The position numbers were made by a program, and so were the translations under genes. From Leifsonia sp. SCN 70-46 (GTDB lineage: Bacteria; Actinomycetota; Actinomycetes; Actinomycetales; Microbacteriaceae), in NCBI GenBank assembly GCA_001725325.1, contig MEFY01000002.1:1-64000 (forward strand): a stretch of 64,000 nucleotides of DNA, given 5' to 3'. Below the pieces are notes generated by a model that saw only the letters and a program-made list of their open reading frames with translations, was not told where the DNA came from and made no database searches. The first letter of the stretch is position 1. Each line of letters begins with the position of its first letter. Shown here in pieces: positions 29,451 through 39,428 of the stretch.

Positions 29451-30101
29451 TTACGGCAGGAGCGGTCGGGCGGCCTTCGCGCGGTCCGACTCGGACACCT
29501 GGGCCGCGTCGCGCGGCACCTTGCCGTCGAGCCAGCGGCGGAGCACGCCCTGCGGCAGCTCCTCGACGGTGAGGGCGAAGCAGAAGTGGTCCCGCCAGTC
29601 GCCGTTGATGTGGATGTAGCGCCGCCGCAGCCCCTCGTAGCGGAAGCCGAGCTTCTCGACGACGCGCAGCGACGGGTCGTTCTCGGGCCGGATGCAGATC
29701 TCCATGCGGTGCAGGCCGATGCCGAAGAAACAGTGGTCGGTCGCGAGCGCGACGGCGGTGGGGGTGGCGCCCTTGCCCGCGAAGCGCTCCGACACCCAGT
29801 AGCCGATCGTCGCCGACGAGAGCGAGCCGTACGCGATCGACGACACGTTGAGCTGGCCGGCGACCTGGCCGTCGTACTCGATGACGAACGGCAGGCCGAG
29901 CCCCGCGCGGGCGTTCTGCTGCAGCGAGCGGATGCTCGCGCGCACGTCGAACGACAGCGGACCGTGCGGGTTCGTGGCCTCCCACTTGCGCAGCCATCCC
30001 CGGTTCTCGGCGAGCTCCCGCTCGAGGGCGCGCGCGTCACGCAGCCGGATCGGCCGGATCGTCACCTTGCCCTCGCTGAGCGTCGGGATGGTCGAGGCCA
30101 C
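29451..30101 (-). CDS. GNAT acetyltransferase, RimJ-like
   Basis: RimJ-type enzymes acetylate protein N-termini such as ribosomal protein S5. This 216-residue GNAT protein has VTIRPIRLRDARAL at the start and the acetyl-CoA loop region SERFAGKGATPTAVALA (about 107-123), where Q/R-x-x-G-x-G/A reads R-F-A-G-K-G-A. The tail MEICIRPENDPSLRVVEKLGFRYEG is the standard C-terminal motif. The GTG start at 30101 is 3 bases after galU, so it is translationally coupled. The exact substrate is not provable. Confidence 0.87.
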   Translation of the reverse strand: MASTIPTLSEGKVTIRPIRLRDARALERELAENRGWLRKWEATNPHGPLSFDVRASIRSLQQNARAGLGLPFVIEYDGQVAGQLNVSSIAYGSLSSATIGYWVSERFAGKGATPTAVALATDHCFFGIGLHRMEICIRPENDPSLRVVEKLGFRYEGLRRRYIHINGDWRDHFCFALTVEELPQGVLRRWLDGKVPRDAAQVSESDRAKAARPLLP

Positions 30102-30104
30102 GAG

Positions 30105-30995
<891 letters not shown>

Positions 30996-31035
30996 AGGGA
31001 CAGGCTACTTGCCCCACCGCTCTAGAATCGGAGGC

Positions 31036-31614
31036 ATGGCGGACGAGGTCGCACACGAGAAGCGCGCACTACGGGCCGAGCTCCGCGAGCGCAGGCGCAT
31101 CACGACCTCGAAGGAGCGCGACGCCGCCGACGCCCTCATCACGCAGAACCTCATCACCCTCACGAGCGAGCTCGGGTCGCGGTCCGTCGCGGCCTACCTG
31201 TCGCTGCCCGAGGAGCCCGGCACGCGCGAGTTCGTGTCGTGGGCGTGCGGCGAGGGCATCCGCGTGCTGCTGCCCGTCTCGCGCATCGACGGCCTGCTCG
31301 ACTGGGCGCCGTACGACGGCAGCGGCGAGGAGCTCGACCCGCTCGGCATGCCGGCGCCCACCTCCGAGCTGCTCGGCCCCATCGCCATCAACAGCGTCGA
31401 CCTCATCATCGTGCCGGCCGCATCCGTCGACCGCACAGGCATGCGCATGGGCTGGGGCCGCGGCTACTTCGACAAGACGCTCGGATCGATGGAGAACTGC
31501 CCGCCGGTCTATGCTGTCATCTTCGACCACGAGCTCGTCGACAGTGTGCCGAGCGAACGTCACGACCAGCGAGTCGACGGGGTTGTCACCCCGTCCGGCA
31601 TCATCGCCTTCTAG
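31036..31614 (+). CDS. 5-formyltetrahydrofolate cyclo-ligase
   Basis: This enzyme converts 5-formyl-THF to methenyl-THF with ATP. The 192-residue protein has KRALRAELRERRR at the N-terminus and the C-terminal signature RMGWGRGYFDKTL (about 136-148) that binds ATP phosphates. ATG at 31036 follows CGGAGGC. It heads the three-gene plus-strand group cyclo-ligase / FmdB / MscL, an order shared with mycobacteria. Confidence 0.92.
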   Translation: MADEVAHEKRALRAELRERRRITTSKERDAADALITQNLITLTSELGSRSVAAYLSLPEEPGTREFVSWACGEGIRVLLPVSRIDGLLDWAPYDGSGEELDPLGMPAPTSELLGPIAINSVDLIIVPAASVDRTGMRMGWGRGYFDKTLGSMENCPPVYAVIFDHELVDSVPSERHDQRVDGVVTPSGIIAF

Positions 31615-31630
31615 ATCTCCGAGGATTCCC

Positions 31631-31876
31631 GTGCCCACCTACTCCTATCGCTGCACCGAGTGCTCCAACGCCTTCGACATCGTGCAGGCGTTCACGGACG
31701 ACACCCTCACGGTGTGCCCCACGTGCGGCGGCCCGCTGCGCAAGCTGTTCAACACGGTGGGCGTGACGTTCAACGGGTCGGGGTTCTACCGCACGGACTC
31801 GCGGCCGGCCGCATCCTCGTCGCCCGCCCCCGCGCCCGCGGCGACCACCTCCACCAGCTCCTCGTCCGACAGTTAG
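31631..31876 (+). CDS. FmdB-family zinc-ribbon protein
   Basis: This 81-residue protein starts PTYSYRCTECSNAFDIVQAF and has a second pair VCPTCGG, giving a four-cysteine zinc ribbon (Cys about 8, 11, 30 and 33). The tail is a low-complexity Ala/Pro/Ser/Thr run. The start is GTG at 31631, because the family always begins with P-x-Y-x-Y. Function unknown; the family is widely conserved as FmdB or the regulatory zinc-ribbon domain. It is 10 bases before mscL. Confidence 0.88.
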   Translation: MPTYSYRCTECSNAFDIVQAFTDDTLTVCPTCGGPLRKLFNTVGVTFNGSGFYRTDSRPAASSSPAPAPAATTSTSSSSDS

Positions 31877-31886
31877 GAGAGCGCCC

Positions 31887-32312
31887 ATGCTCAAGGGCTT
31901 CAAGCAGTTCATCCTCCGCGGCAACGTCATCGACCTGGCGGTCGCCGTCGTCATCGGCGCGGCGTTCACCAACGTCGTCAACGCGCTCGTGAACAGCGTC
32001 TTCAACCCGGCCCTCGGCGCCCTGTTCAACGCGGAGTCGCTCAACGAGGCGCTCCCCGTCACAATCCCCACGACGTCCGGCGGCGAGGCCACGATGTACT
32101 TCGGCGCCGTCATCGGCGCGGTCATCCAGTTCCTGCTCGTCGCGCTCGTCGTCTACTTCGCGATCATCGTGCCGATCAACTACCTGTCGAAGCTCTCGTT
32201 CAAGAAGAAGGAGGCGGGCGTCGTCGACGACAAGCCCGCTCCCCCGACCGAGCTCGAGCTGCTCGCCGACATCCGCGACCTGCTCGCGAAGCGCGAGGGC
32301 TCGGGCAGCTAG
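31887..32312 (+). CDS. mscL: Large-conductance mechanosensitive channel
   Basis: MscL opens under membrane tension and releases solutes during osmotic downshock. The 141-residue protein has the N-terminal helix and TM1 (MLKGFKQFILRGNVIDLAVAV), with the RGN-V-x-D-L-A-V-A-V-x-I-G signature, a periplasmic loop, TM2 (about 74-98) and a C-terminal cytoplasmic helix (ELELLADIRDLLAK). ATG at 31887 after TAGGAGAG. Confidence 0.95.
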   Translation: MLKGFKQFILRGNVIDLAVAVVIGAAFTNVVNALVNSVFNPALGALFNAESLNEALPVTIPTTSGGEATMYFGAVIGAVIQFLLVALVVYFAIIVPINYLSKLSFKKKEAGVVDDKPAPPTELELLADIRDLLAKREGSGS

Positions 32313-32375
32313 CGCCGGCCGCGCGCCTGCCGCCGGGGCGGTCTCTCGCGCGTCGGATCCCGCCGCAGACCCCCG

Positions 32376-32450
32376 GTGAAACGGTCCAGAAGCCACTTCT
32401 GACGCGCGCCCTTCCGCGCCGCGCCACAACTGGCTTCTGGATCGTTTCAC
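32376..32450. repeat. Intergenic inverted repeat, family A copy 3
   Basis: Arms at 32376-32395 (GTGAAACGGTCCAGAAGCCA) and 32431-32450 are complementary at 19 of 20 positions, the remaining one being a G-T pair. The arms match the other family A copies. It stands between mscL and the convergent small gene at 32520, so it may also act as a terminator for both. Confidence 0.8.
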
Positions 32451-32519
32451 GCGCACGGGCGGCGTGCCGGGGCGGGTGCCGGTAGCCGCGGGCGCGCACC
32501 GCCGGAAGCGGCGACGCCC

Positions 32520-32720
32520 CTACCCCCAGTGCGGCGGCTTGTCGGCCTTGAGGCGGTCGTCGTTCTCCGTCGCCGCGTGGCGCGCGGGCTCGGGCGAGGG
32601 GTTCGGGTCGGAGCCCTCGGGGGCTTCGGTCGTGACGCGGCGGTGACGTCCGCGGCCCGGGGGCACGTCGTCGGGCACATCCGCCCGATGTGCGCCGGAG
32701 GGGGTGTAGCGCTCAGGCAC
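32520..32720 (-). CDS. Small hydrophilic conserved protein
   Basis: This 66-residue protein has no hydrophobic segment and is rich in Pro, Arg, Asp and His (VPDDVPPGRGRHRR, ending KADKPPHWG). It resembles small conserved hypothetical proteins that I recall from Microbacteriaceae; I know of no function. It overlaps the 3' end of the helicase-like gene by 8 bases and would be co-transcribed with it. Confidence 0.6.
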   Translation of the reverse strand: MPERYTPSGAHRADVPDDVPPGRGRHRRVTTEAPEGSDPNPSPEPARHAATENDDRLKADKPPHWG

Positions 32721-35700
32721 CGGTCTGCGCGTCGGCCATCGGCACGACCGAGATCGGCTCCGTGACGGGTGCGGGGTCGGCTCCGAGCATGACCGCGACC
32801 TTGGCGGCGACGGCGTCGGGGTCGCTGAACAGCTCGAAGGCGTGAACGCGGAGGTAGTGCCATCCCAGCCGCCGCAGCAGCTCCGGACGCAGGCGGATCG
32901 ACTCCCGCAGCGAGGCGCGGTGCAGCATCGAGTCGGTCTCGATGGCGATGCACATGCCGCCGCGGGATGCGACGAGCCCGAGCTTGCCGCGATGCCCGAG
33001 GGCCACGTTCAGGCCGCGGGCCTGCAACCGCTGTGCGAGGTCGACGAGCATGGGCTCGCTGTCGTCGGGCACGGGGACCTCGGCCTGGCGCGCCCCGACC
33101 TCGCTCAGGATCTCGGCGAGCGCGACGGCGCCGTGCTGCATGCGCCCGTCGTCGAGGTCCGACGGCTCGAACGACGACACGATGATCATGGAGCGGCGGG
33201 CGCGGGTCATGGCGACGGCGAGCAGGCGCTCCCCGCCGGGCTCGCCGAGCGAGCCGAAGTCGGAGAGCACGCGGCCGTGCGGCGTGCGGCCGTAGCCGAT
33301 CGAGAAGATGACGCGGTCGCGGCTCTGCGCGACCGCCTGCTCGATGGTCATGACCGTGAAGGGCTCCGGGCGGTCGCTCGTGACGAAGTCGAGCAGCTCG
33401 GGCTGGGTCGCGGCGAGGTCGAGCACGGCCTGCATGACGTCGACGGCGTGCCGGTCGGAGGCCGTGATGACCATGAGCGACTCGTGCGGCTTCTTCGTGG
33501 CGTGGTCGAGCACGAGGTCGACGACGCGCTCGACCTCGGCGGCCGGGCTCTCGACAGCTCCCGAGTCGGGGTCGGGCATGCCGTGGCCGTCGGCGACGTA
33601 GTCGAGCGCGAGGCTCGGGTGCCCGAGGAACGAGCCCGCCCACGGCAGGGAGTCGATGCGTCCGCCGTAGAAGCGGCGGTTGACGAGCTCGGCGAGGTCC
33701 TCGCCGCCGGGCCGGTAGCTGCGCGTGAGGGTGAGGGTCGGCAGCAGCTCGCCGAGGCGCGCGAGCGCGGAGTTCGCGTGCAGCTCGTCGCGCGGGGCAT
33801 CCTCGCTCGCCGGCGTTCCCAGGGTGGGGTCGCCCACCGCGATCTCGAACGGCGCGGGCGTCTGCGTCACGGGGTCGCCGAACGCGACGACCTGCTTGGC
33901 GCGGCGGATCGCCCCCGCGTTCTCGGCGATCGTCGTCGCACCGGCGTCGACGAGGATGACCGTGTCGAACGGCATCGTGTCGACGATCTGGTCGATCTCG
34001 TAGGGGGTGGTGAGCCACACGGGCGCGACCGTGCGGGAGAGGTGCGGTGCCGTCACCTGGAGGTCGTATGCCGTGATGCCCTCGCGGGCGAGGAGCTTCT
34101 TGAGCAGTGCCGCCTCGTCCGGCCAGTCGACGAGCCCGATCTTCCAGTTCTCCGCGAGCTGCCAACTCAGCAGCTGGGCGTTGCCCGCGGCATGGGCCTC
34201 GTCGACGAGCTTGAAGTCGGCCTCGAGGCGGTCGAGCACGCTCGTGTTGGCGTTGAGCAGGGCGCGGTCCGACTCCAGCATGCCCTCGAGCGCGGACTTC
34301 CACCACGACAGCTCGAGCTCGGCGGCGACCTCCGACTCGGGGATGTGCCGACGCGCGAGGTCGTCGATGAGCGGGTCGAGGTCGAGCTCCCGGAGGTTCG
34401 ACATGAGCGCCGTGCGCTCCTGCAGGTTGTGCAGCACGTCGGACTCGGCGGCGAGGCCCGCGATCTTCTCGATGAGGAAGGGCACGGGCATGCCGGCCAG
34501 GTGGGTCTCGCGCGAGTCGAGGCCGAGCGGGCCGTCGAGCGCGCCCAGATCCTGCGCGACCTGCGTGTACGCCTGCTGCACCTCGCCGATGCCCACGGGC
34601 ACCTCGGGGGTCGCGCCCTCGGCGACGAAGCGGTGCCACAGCACCCGCTGCTGCTGGATGCGCACGAGCGCCGCGTTGAGGTCGCCCACCCGCACTCCCG
34701 GGCGCACATACTCGAGGGCGAGCTTCTTGAGGCGGCGGCGGTTGCCGCTCGTCATGTCGGGGAAGTCGCGGCGGGGCGCGGTCGCGGCGATGAGCTCGGT
34801 GATCGACCTGTCGAACACCATCGGCAGGAACCGGTCGAGGGTGTCGCGCAGGTCGACGAGCAGGCGCAGGTAGGTGCCGAGCTCCGCGATGTTCTGGAAC
34901 GGGCGCATGTGCGTGCCCGCGATGAGCTGCATGCCCGCCTCCACGAGCTTCGGCAGGCTCTCGGAGAGGCGCTTGGCGATCTCGTGGGAGCGCAGCGCCT
35001 CCTCGCCGTTCGCGAACTGCGCGCCGTACCAGGGCGAGTCGCCGGGCCCGTACTTGAACTCCCCCAGCTGGGCGGCGGCCACCATGACCTCGGCGGCGCG
35101 CGAGCGGTCGTCGGCGAGGCGCTCGATGGTCCCGCGCGAGAGGCGCGCGGTCGTCGACGGCGGGTTGGGCATGAGGGCCAGGCGGCTGAGCTCGGTCACG
35201 CAGTCGAGCACGGAGACGCCGAGCGCCGCATCCTTCTTGCCGAGGCCCGACCGGTAGTCGAGCAGCACCTTGCGCAGGCGCAGGAGGGCCTCGTCGACCT
35301 CGCCCACGAGCGGCTGCTTGGCCTTCTCGCTGCGGGAGATCGAGCGGATGATGTCGCGGCGCAGCGTGCGCGGGGCGACGGCGAGGCCCGGGAGGCCGAT
35401 GTCGCCGAGGCGGTCTGATATCGACTGCAGGGATGCCCGGCGGGCCGAGGCCACGAGCACCCGCTTGTTCTGGGCGACGAGGGTGCCGATGGCGTTGACG
35501 ATCGTCTGCGTGCCGCCCGTGCCGGGGAGCGTCTTCACCACGAGGGAGTTGCCCGCGGTGATCTGCGCGATCACGTTCTCCTGCTCGGCGTCGGCGTCGA
35601 GCAGCAGCGAGTCGGTCTGGGGCGGGCGCTCGTCCGACGGCACGGACTGGACGGGCGCGTAGCCCTCCTCCACGGTCCACTTGGCGGCGGTGTTGCCCGC

Positions 35701-36516
35701 CACGGCGTCGAGCACGGGGTGCTCGAGCGCTACGGCGTCGGCGACGAGGCCGGCGGCGACATCCGCGAACGACGAGACGACCAGGCGCGGGCTCACGCTG
35801 AAGGCGTCGAGGTGGCTCGTCAGCCCTCTGAGCCGGTCGATGACGGGGTTGGGCTTGAAGGTGCCGTCGTCGTCGGTGAGGGCGACGAACGCCTCGGCGT
35901 CGAGGCGCAGCTGGAACTGCTCGTCGAGGGCCGCGGCGAGCGCGGGGTTCAGGAACGCGGCGCCGCGCAGCTTGACCTCGAAGTCGCGGCCGTGGCGGCG
36001 GATGGCGAGCGGGCGCAGCAGGATCGGGGCGCGGAACTCGCCGATGCCGTGCCGCCACTCGGCCATGCCGATGCCGAGGTGGATGGCGTCGATGCCGCGT
36101 GCGCTCTGCAGCTCGAGGCCCTTCGCGGCGATGGCGCCGGCGGCGATCTTGGCGGCGCGCAGGGCGACGTCGTCGCGGATGAGGTTGGAGAGCAGAGTCG
36201 TCTTGCCCGTGATGAACTGCGCGAGCCCGCCGGGGTGCGTGGTCGAGAGCTCGATGCGCGTGCGCGGGGAGTCGACGAAGTGCAGCATCGGCGAGCGTCC
36301 GCCGACCGACTCGAGCTCGGCGCGCCACTGCGCCCACACGGGCTCGGCGACGTTCCCGGGCACGAGACCCGGCTCGGCGAGGCTCAGGGCGTGCGGCGCC
36401 GTCACCTGCACGTGGGCATGTGCCTCCGGGATTTCAGGCTCGACGAGTTCTGGTTCGACAGTGAAGTCGTCCGAGTGTCTGTCCGCGCGCCGCACATCGC
36501 CACCATAAGGCGGCAT
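32713..36516 (-). CDS. SF1 helicase-like protein with degenerate ATPase motifs
   Basis: This 1267-residue protein is organised like DUF4011-type SF1 helicases with a C-terminal Vsr/REase-like domain. The Walker A region (about 328-338) reads LPGTGGTQT, so the phosphate-binding lysine is Gly. The Walker B region (about 850-856) reads VILVDAG, so the DE pair is lost. Later motifs survive: SYRPGGEDLAELVNRRFYGG, a motif V-like stretch with FSIGYG, and AMTRARRSMIIVSSF. The C-terminal part (about 1172-1230, MCIAIETDSMLHRASLRESIR) looks like a nuclease fold without clear catalytic residues. ATG at 36516 is chosen because upstream codons are basic low-complexity. Codon use is that of the core genome. 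Likely a non-hydrolysing scaffold or regulator; this is inference. Confidence 0.75.
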   Translation of the reverse strand: MPPYGGDVRRADRHSDDFTVEPELVEPEIPEAHAHVQVTAPHALSLAEPGLVPGNVAEPVWAQWRAELESVGGRSPMLHFVDSPRTRIELSTTHPGGLAQFITGKTTLLSNLIRDDVALRAAKIAAGAIAAKGLELQSARGIDAIHLGIGMAEWRHGIGEFRAPILLRPLAIRRHGRDFEVKLRGAAFLNPALAAALDEQFQLRLDAEAFVALTDDDGTFKPNPVIDRLRGLTSHLDAFSVSPRLVVSSFADVAAGLVADAVALEHPVLDAVAGNTAAKWTVEEGYAPVQSVPSDERPPQTDSLLLDADAEQENVIAQITAGNSLVVKTLPGTGGTQTIVNAIGTLVAQNKRVLVASARRASLQSISDRLGDIGLPGLAVAPRTLRRDIIRSISRSEKAKQPLVGEVDEALLRLRKVLLDYRSGLGKKDAALGVSVLDCVTELSRLALMPNPPSTTARLSRGTIERLADDRSRAAEVMVAAAQLGEFKYGPGDSPWYGAQFANGEEALRSHEIAKRLSESLPKLVEAGMQLIAGTHMRPFQNIAELGTYLRLLVDLRDTLDRFLPMVFDRSITELIAATAPRRDFPDMTSGNRRRLKKLALEYVRPGVRVGDLNAALVRIQQQRVLWHRFVAEGATPEVPVGIGEVQQAYTQVAQDLGALDGPLGLDSRETHLAGMPVPFLIEKIAGLAAESDVLHNLQERTALMSNLRELDLDPLIDDLARRHIPESEVAAELELSWWKSALEGMLESDRALLNANTSVLDRLEADFKLVDEAHAAGNAQLLSWQLAENWKIGLVDWPDEAALLKKLLAREGITAYDLQVTAPHLSRTVAPVWLTTPYEIDQIVDTMPFDTVILVDAGATTIAENAGAIRRAKQVVAFGDPVTQTPAPFEIAVGDPTLGTPASEDAPRDELHANSALARLGELLPTLTLTRSYRPGGEDLAELVNRRFYGGRIDSLPWAGSFLGHPSLALDYVADGHGMPDPDSGAVESPAAEVERVVDLVLDHATKKPHESLMVITASDRHAVDVMQAVLDLAATQPELLDFVTSDRPEPFTVMTIEQAVAQSRDRVIFSIGYGRTPHGRVLSDFGSLGEPGGERLLAVAMTRARRSMIIVSSFEPSDLDDGRMQHGAVALAEILSEVGARQAEVPVPDDSEPMLVDLAQRLQARGLNVALGHRGKLGLVASRGGMCIAIETDSMLHRASLRESIRLRPELLRRLGWHYLRVHAFELFSDPDAVAAKVAVMLGADPAPVTEPISVVPMADAQTGA

Positions 36517-36580
36517 TCCGGCGAAACCCCGCAGGTACTGCCGAGTTTCGCGGAACCCGGCCGCCGTACACTGAGGCCTC

Positions 36581-37825
36581 ATGGACGTGGTCACGGGCAT
36601 CGCCACCGCCGTCATCACCGCGGTCGTGCTCGTCGGGGCACTCGTCATCGGCGGTTTCGTGCTCCTGTTCCGCCGCCGCGGCGACCGCGGCATCACGTCG
36701 TCGGGCCCCACCACCATCGAGGCGCTGGGCACGCGCGCGTCGAGCCTGCTCGTGCGCATGGACGACGCCGTGCGCGAGGCCGACGAGGAGCTCGGCTACG
36801 CGATAGCCCAGTTCGGTGCCGACCGGGCGCGCGGCTACGGCGAGGCGCTCGCGACGGCGCGCGGCAAGGTCGCCGAGGCGTTCCGCCTGCGGCAGGCCCT
36901 CGACGACGCCGTGCCCGACACCGACCGCGAGCGCCGCGAGTGGACCCTGCAGATCATCGCGCTGTGCGAGCAGGCCCAGACATCGCTCGGCGAGCAGGAT
37001 GCCCGCTTCGCCGAGCTCCGCAAGCTCGAGGTCAACGCCGCGGGCACCCTCGCCGACATCCGCTCCCGCATCGCGGACGGCACCGCGCGCCTCGCCCCCG
37101 CGCGCGCGACGCTCGCCGCCCTCGCCACGTCGTTCGCGGCCCCGACGTTCGCGGCGGTCGCCGGCAACGTCGACGAGGCGGAGCGCGCGCTCGGCGAGGC
37201 GACGGCCGGCGCGGATGCTGCCGCCCCCTCCATCTCGGCGTCCGGGGTCAACGACGTGACGGCGTCCCTCGATGCCGCGAGCCAGGCCGCGCACCGCGCC
37301 GACCAGCTGCTCGACGCCGTCGACCGCACCGCGCGCGACCTCGCCGCCGCGGCCGAGGCCCTCTCCGCCCTGCGCGAGCGCACGAGGAAGGATCTGGCCG
37401 AGGCCGCCGCCGAGCGCGACAAGGCGCCCGACCCCCAGACGACGCAGGGCATCATCGACGCCATGGCCGCGGTCGACGCCTCCCTCGCGGGCGACTCGGC
37501 GGATCCCGTCGCGGCCCTCGACCGCATCGGCGACGCCGTCGCGCACCTCGACATCGCGCTCGCGAGCGCCCGGAACCAGGCATCCCGCCTCGCCCACGCC
37601 AAGGCGGCGTACGAGGGCACCCTCGTGAGCGCGACGAGCCAGATCGCCGCCGTGCGCGAGTACATCGGGTCGCACGGCGCGGGAGTCGGGGCGCGCACGC
37701 GCCTCGCGGAGGCGGAGCGGCAGTACGAGCTCGCGCAGGCCGCGACCGACCCCGTCGAGGCGCTCGACACCATCCGCCGCGCGGTCACGCACGCGCGCGA
37801 CGCGGACGCCCTCGCCCGCTACTGA
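36581..37825 (+). CDS. Membrane-anchored coiled-coil protein
   Basis: This 414-residue protein has one N-terminal transmembrane segment (about 8-31, ending FRRRGDRG), then an almost wholly helical, Ala/Asp/Glu/Arg-rich region with coiled-coil character (about 50-410). The pattern resembles the C-terminal half of actinobacterial TPM-domain proteins, but no TPM domain is present. It is divergent from the helicase-like gene with a 64-base gap and is followed by family B repeat 2. Function unknown, perhaps cell-envelope scaffolding. Confidence 0.75.
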   Translation: MDVVTGIATAVITAVVLVGALVIGGFVLLFRRRGDRGITSSGPTTIEALGTRASSLLVRMDDAVREADEELGYAIAQFGADRARGYGEALATARGKVAEAFRLRQALDDAVPDTDRERREWTLQIIALCEQAQTSLGEQDARFAELRKLEVNAAGTLADIRSRIADGTARLAPARATLAALATSFAAPTFAAVAGNVDEAERALGEATAGADAAAPSISASGVNDVTASLDAASQAAHRADQLLDAVDRTARDLAAAAEALSALRERTRKDLAEAAAERDKAPDPQTTQGIIDAMAAVDASLAGDSADPVAALDRIGDAVAHLDIALASARNQASRLAHAKAAYEGTLVSATSQIAAVREYIGSHGAGVGARTRLAEAERQYELAQAATDPVEALDTIRRAVTHARDADALARY

Positions 37826-37834
37826 CCCCCGCCG

Positions 37835-37902
37835 CTCGTGTCTCGCTAAGTTGCAGGAGGAGTGCAGATGTGAGCGACTCCTGCAACTTAGCGAGACACG
37901 AG
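37835..37902. repeat. Intergenic inverted repeat, family B copy 2
   Basis: Arms at 37835-37859 and 37878-37902 are perfectly complementary over 25 bases with an 18-base loop. The core GTGTCTCGCTAAGTTGCA is identical to copy 1 (12467-12484). As with copy 1 it sits between convergent genes, here within about 10 bases of each coding end. It could be a bidirectional terminator; the identical core 25 kb apart argues for a mobile or copied element. Confidence 0.87.
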
Positions 37903-37913
37903 GGGGCGGGGGG

Positions 37914-38255
37914 TCAGGACGCGGCGCGCTCGCGCACGAAGGCCGCGATGCGGCCCACGAGGTCGTACGGGATCGGCGTGGAGTAGGGGAAGTTGATCGA
38001 GTCCTTGGCCGCGCGGAACGGCGCGAGCTCCGACTCGAGGGGCTCGGGCGCCGTCGCGACCGGGTAGATGCCGACGTGCTTCTTCCACGCCGCGTAGTGC
38101 AGGGCGTACCGGCCGCCGAGCATGACGGCGGGCATCCCGTACCGCACCCTCTCCTCGGCACCGGGCGCCTCGGCGAGGATCGCGGCGCGCACCTGGCGCA
38201 GGATGCCCTGCACCTCGTCGGGGAACTGCGCGATGTACTGCTCTACCGGCTCCAT
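37914..38255 (-). CDS. DUF1801 (YdhG-like) protein
   Basis: This 113-residue protein has the DUF1801 fold: an N-terminal helix VEQYIAQFPDEVQGILRQVR, then AEERVRYGMPAVML, HYAAWKKHVGIYP and the end SINFPYSTPIPYDLVGRI. Members have been likened to frataxin, and some are called iron chaperones, but the biochemical role is not settled. ATG at 38255. It is downstream of the thiolase gene and probably read through with it. Confidence 0.85.
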   Translation of the reverse strand: MEPVEQYIAQFPDEVQGILRQVRAAILAEAPGAEERVRYGMPAVMLGGRYALHYAAWKKHVGIYPVATAPEPLESELAPFRAAKDSINFPYSTPIPYDLVGRIAAFVRERAAS

Positions 38256-38264
38256 GCCGACAGG

Positions 38265-39428
38265 CTAGACCGCCTCGAGGATGACCGCCGAGCCCTGCCC
38301 GCCGCCGCCGCAGATGCCGGCCGCGCCGAGCGAGCCCGGGCCCTCCGCCGCGAGCCGCCGGGCGAGGTGCCCGACGATGCGCGTGCCCGAGGCGCCGATG
38401 GGATGCCCGAGCGCGATGGCCCCGCCGTTGGCGTTGACGATCGCGGGGTCGACGGCCAGATCCTTCGTGGACTGCACACCGACCGCGGCGAACGCCTCGT
38501 TGATCTCGACGGCCACGAGGTCGGCCGTGCCGCGGCCGGTGCGGGCCAGCGCCGCGCGGATGGCGTTCGACGGCTGGGAGTGCAGCGACACGTCCGGCCC
38601 CGCGACGAGCGCGTGCGAGACGACGCGCGCGAGGCCGGCGATGCCGTGCTCCCGCGCGTAGTCCGAGCTCACGAGCACGATCGCGGCGGCACCGTCGGTG
38701 ATCTGGGAGGAGTTGCCCGCGGTGATGGTCCCGCCCTCGCGGAACGCGGCGCGCAGCTTCCCGAGCGACTCCGCGGTGGTGTCGGCGCGCAGCCCGTCAT
38801 CCTCGGTGACGGTCACGGGCGTGCGGCCCTCGACGGTGAAGGGGGCGATCTCGCCCGAGAGGTCGGCGGCGGCGAGGCGCGCGTGCGACGACGCGGCGAA
38901 GACGTCCTGCTCCTCGCGCGTGAGCTTCAGCCCGCCGTTCACCTCGTCGGTCGAGAGGCCCATGCTGCGCTTCTCGAAGGCGTCGGTGAGGCCGTCGTGC
39001 TCGAGCGTGTCGACGAGGGTCGCGGGGCCGTACTTGGTGCCCGCGCGCGAGCCGACGAGGGCGTGCGGCGCGAGCGTCATCGACTCCTGGCCGACGGCGA
39101 CGACGACGTCGGCCTCCCCCGCCGCGATGAGCCGGTGCCCGGCGACCACGGCCTCCATGCCCGAGAGGCAGACGGCGTTGACTGTGATGGCCGGCACGGT
39201 GAGCGGGATGCCCGCGCCCACCGCCGACTGGCGCGCGGGGTTCTGCCCGACCCCCGCCTGCAGCACCTGGCCGGCCACGACGTGCTGCACGGCGTCCGGC
39301 GCGATGCCGGCGGCGGAGAGCGCGGCGCGGATGGCATGCGCGCCCAGCACGGGCGCCGGCACATCCTTGAACTGACCGTTGAACTTCACGAAGGGCGTGC
39401 GGGCGTACCCGGCGATGAGGGTGCTCAT
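38265..39428 (-). CDS. Acetyl-CoA acetyltransferase (thiolase)
   Basis: This 387-residue thiolase has the nucleophilic cysteine in [10 protein letters not shown] (about residue 87), [14 protein letters not shown] and the C-terminal cysteine loop [10 protein letters not shown], all intact. With the CoA transferase genes upstream it would split acetoacetyl-CoA into two acetyl-CoA. The ATG at 39428 overlaps the CoA transferase B stop as ATGA, showing translational coupling; a longer upstream frame is antisense noise. Confidence 0.92.
   Translation of the reverse strand: MSTLIAGYARTPFVKFNGQFKDVPAPVLGAHAIRAALSAAGIAPDAVQHVVAGQVLQAGVGQNPARQSAVGAGIPLTVPAITVNAVCLSGMEAVVAGHRLIAAGEADVVVAVGQESMTLAPHALVGSRAGTKYGPATLVDTLEHDGLTDAFEKRSMGLSTDEVNGGLKLTREEQDVFAASSHARLAAADLSGEIAPFTVEGRTPVTVTEDDGLRADTTAESLGKLRAAFREGGTITAGNSSQITDGAAAIVLVSSDYAREHGIAGLARVVSHALVAGPDVSLHSQPSNAIRAALARTGRGTADLVAVEINEAFAAVGVQSTKDLAVDPAIVNANGGAIALGHPIGASGTRIVGHLARRLAAEGPGSLGAAGICGGGGQGSAVILEAV

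Noticed and set aside
32842-35418. Plus-strand 858-codon frame opposite the helicase-like gene
   Set aside because: Antisense of a real gene with G+C-rich third positions; the translation is low complexity.
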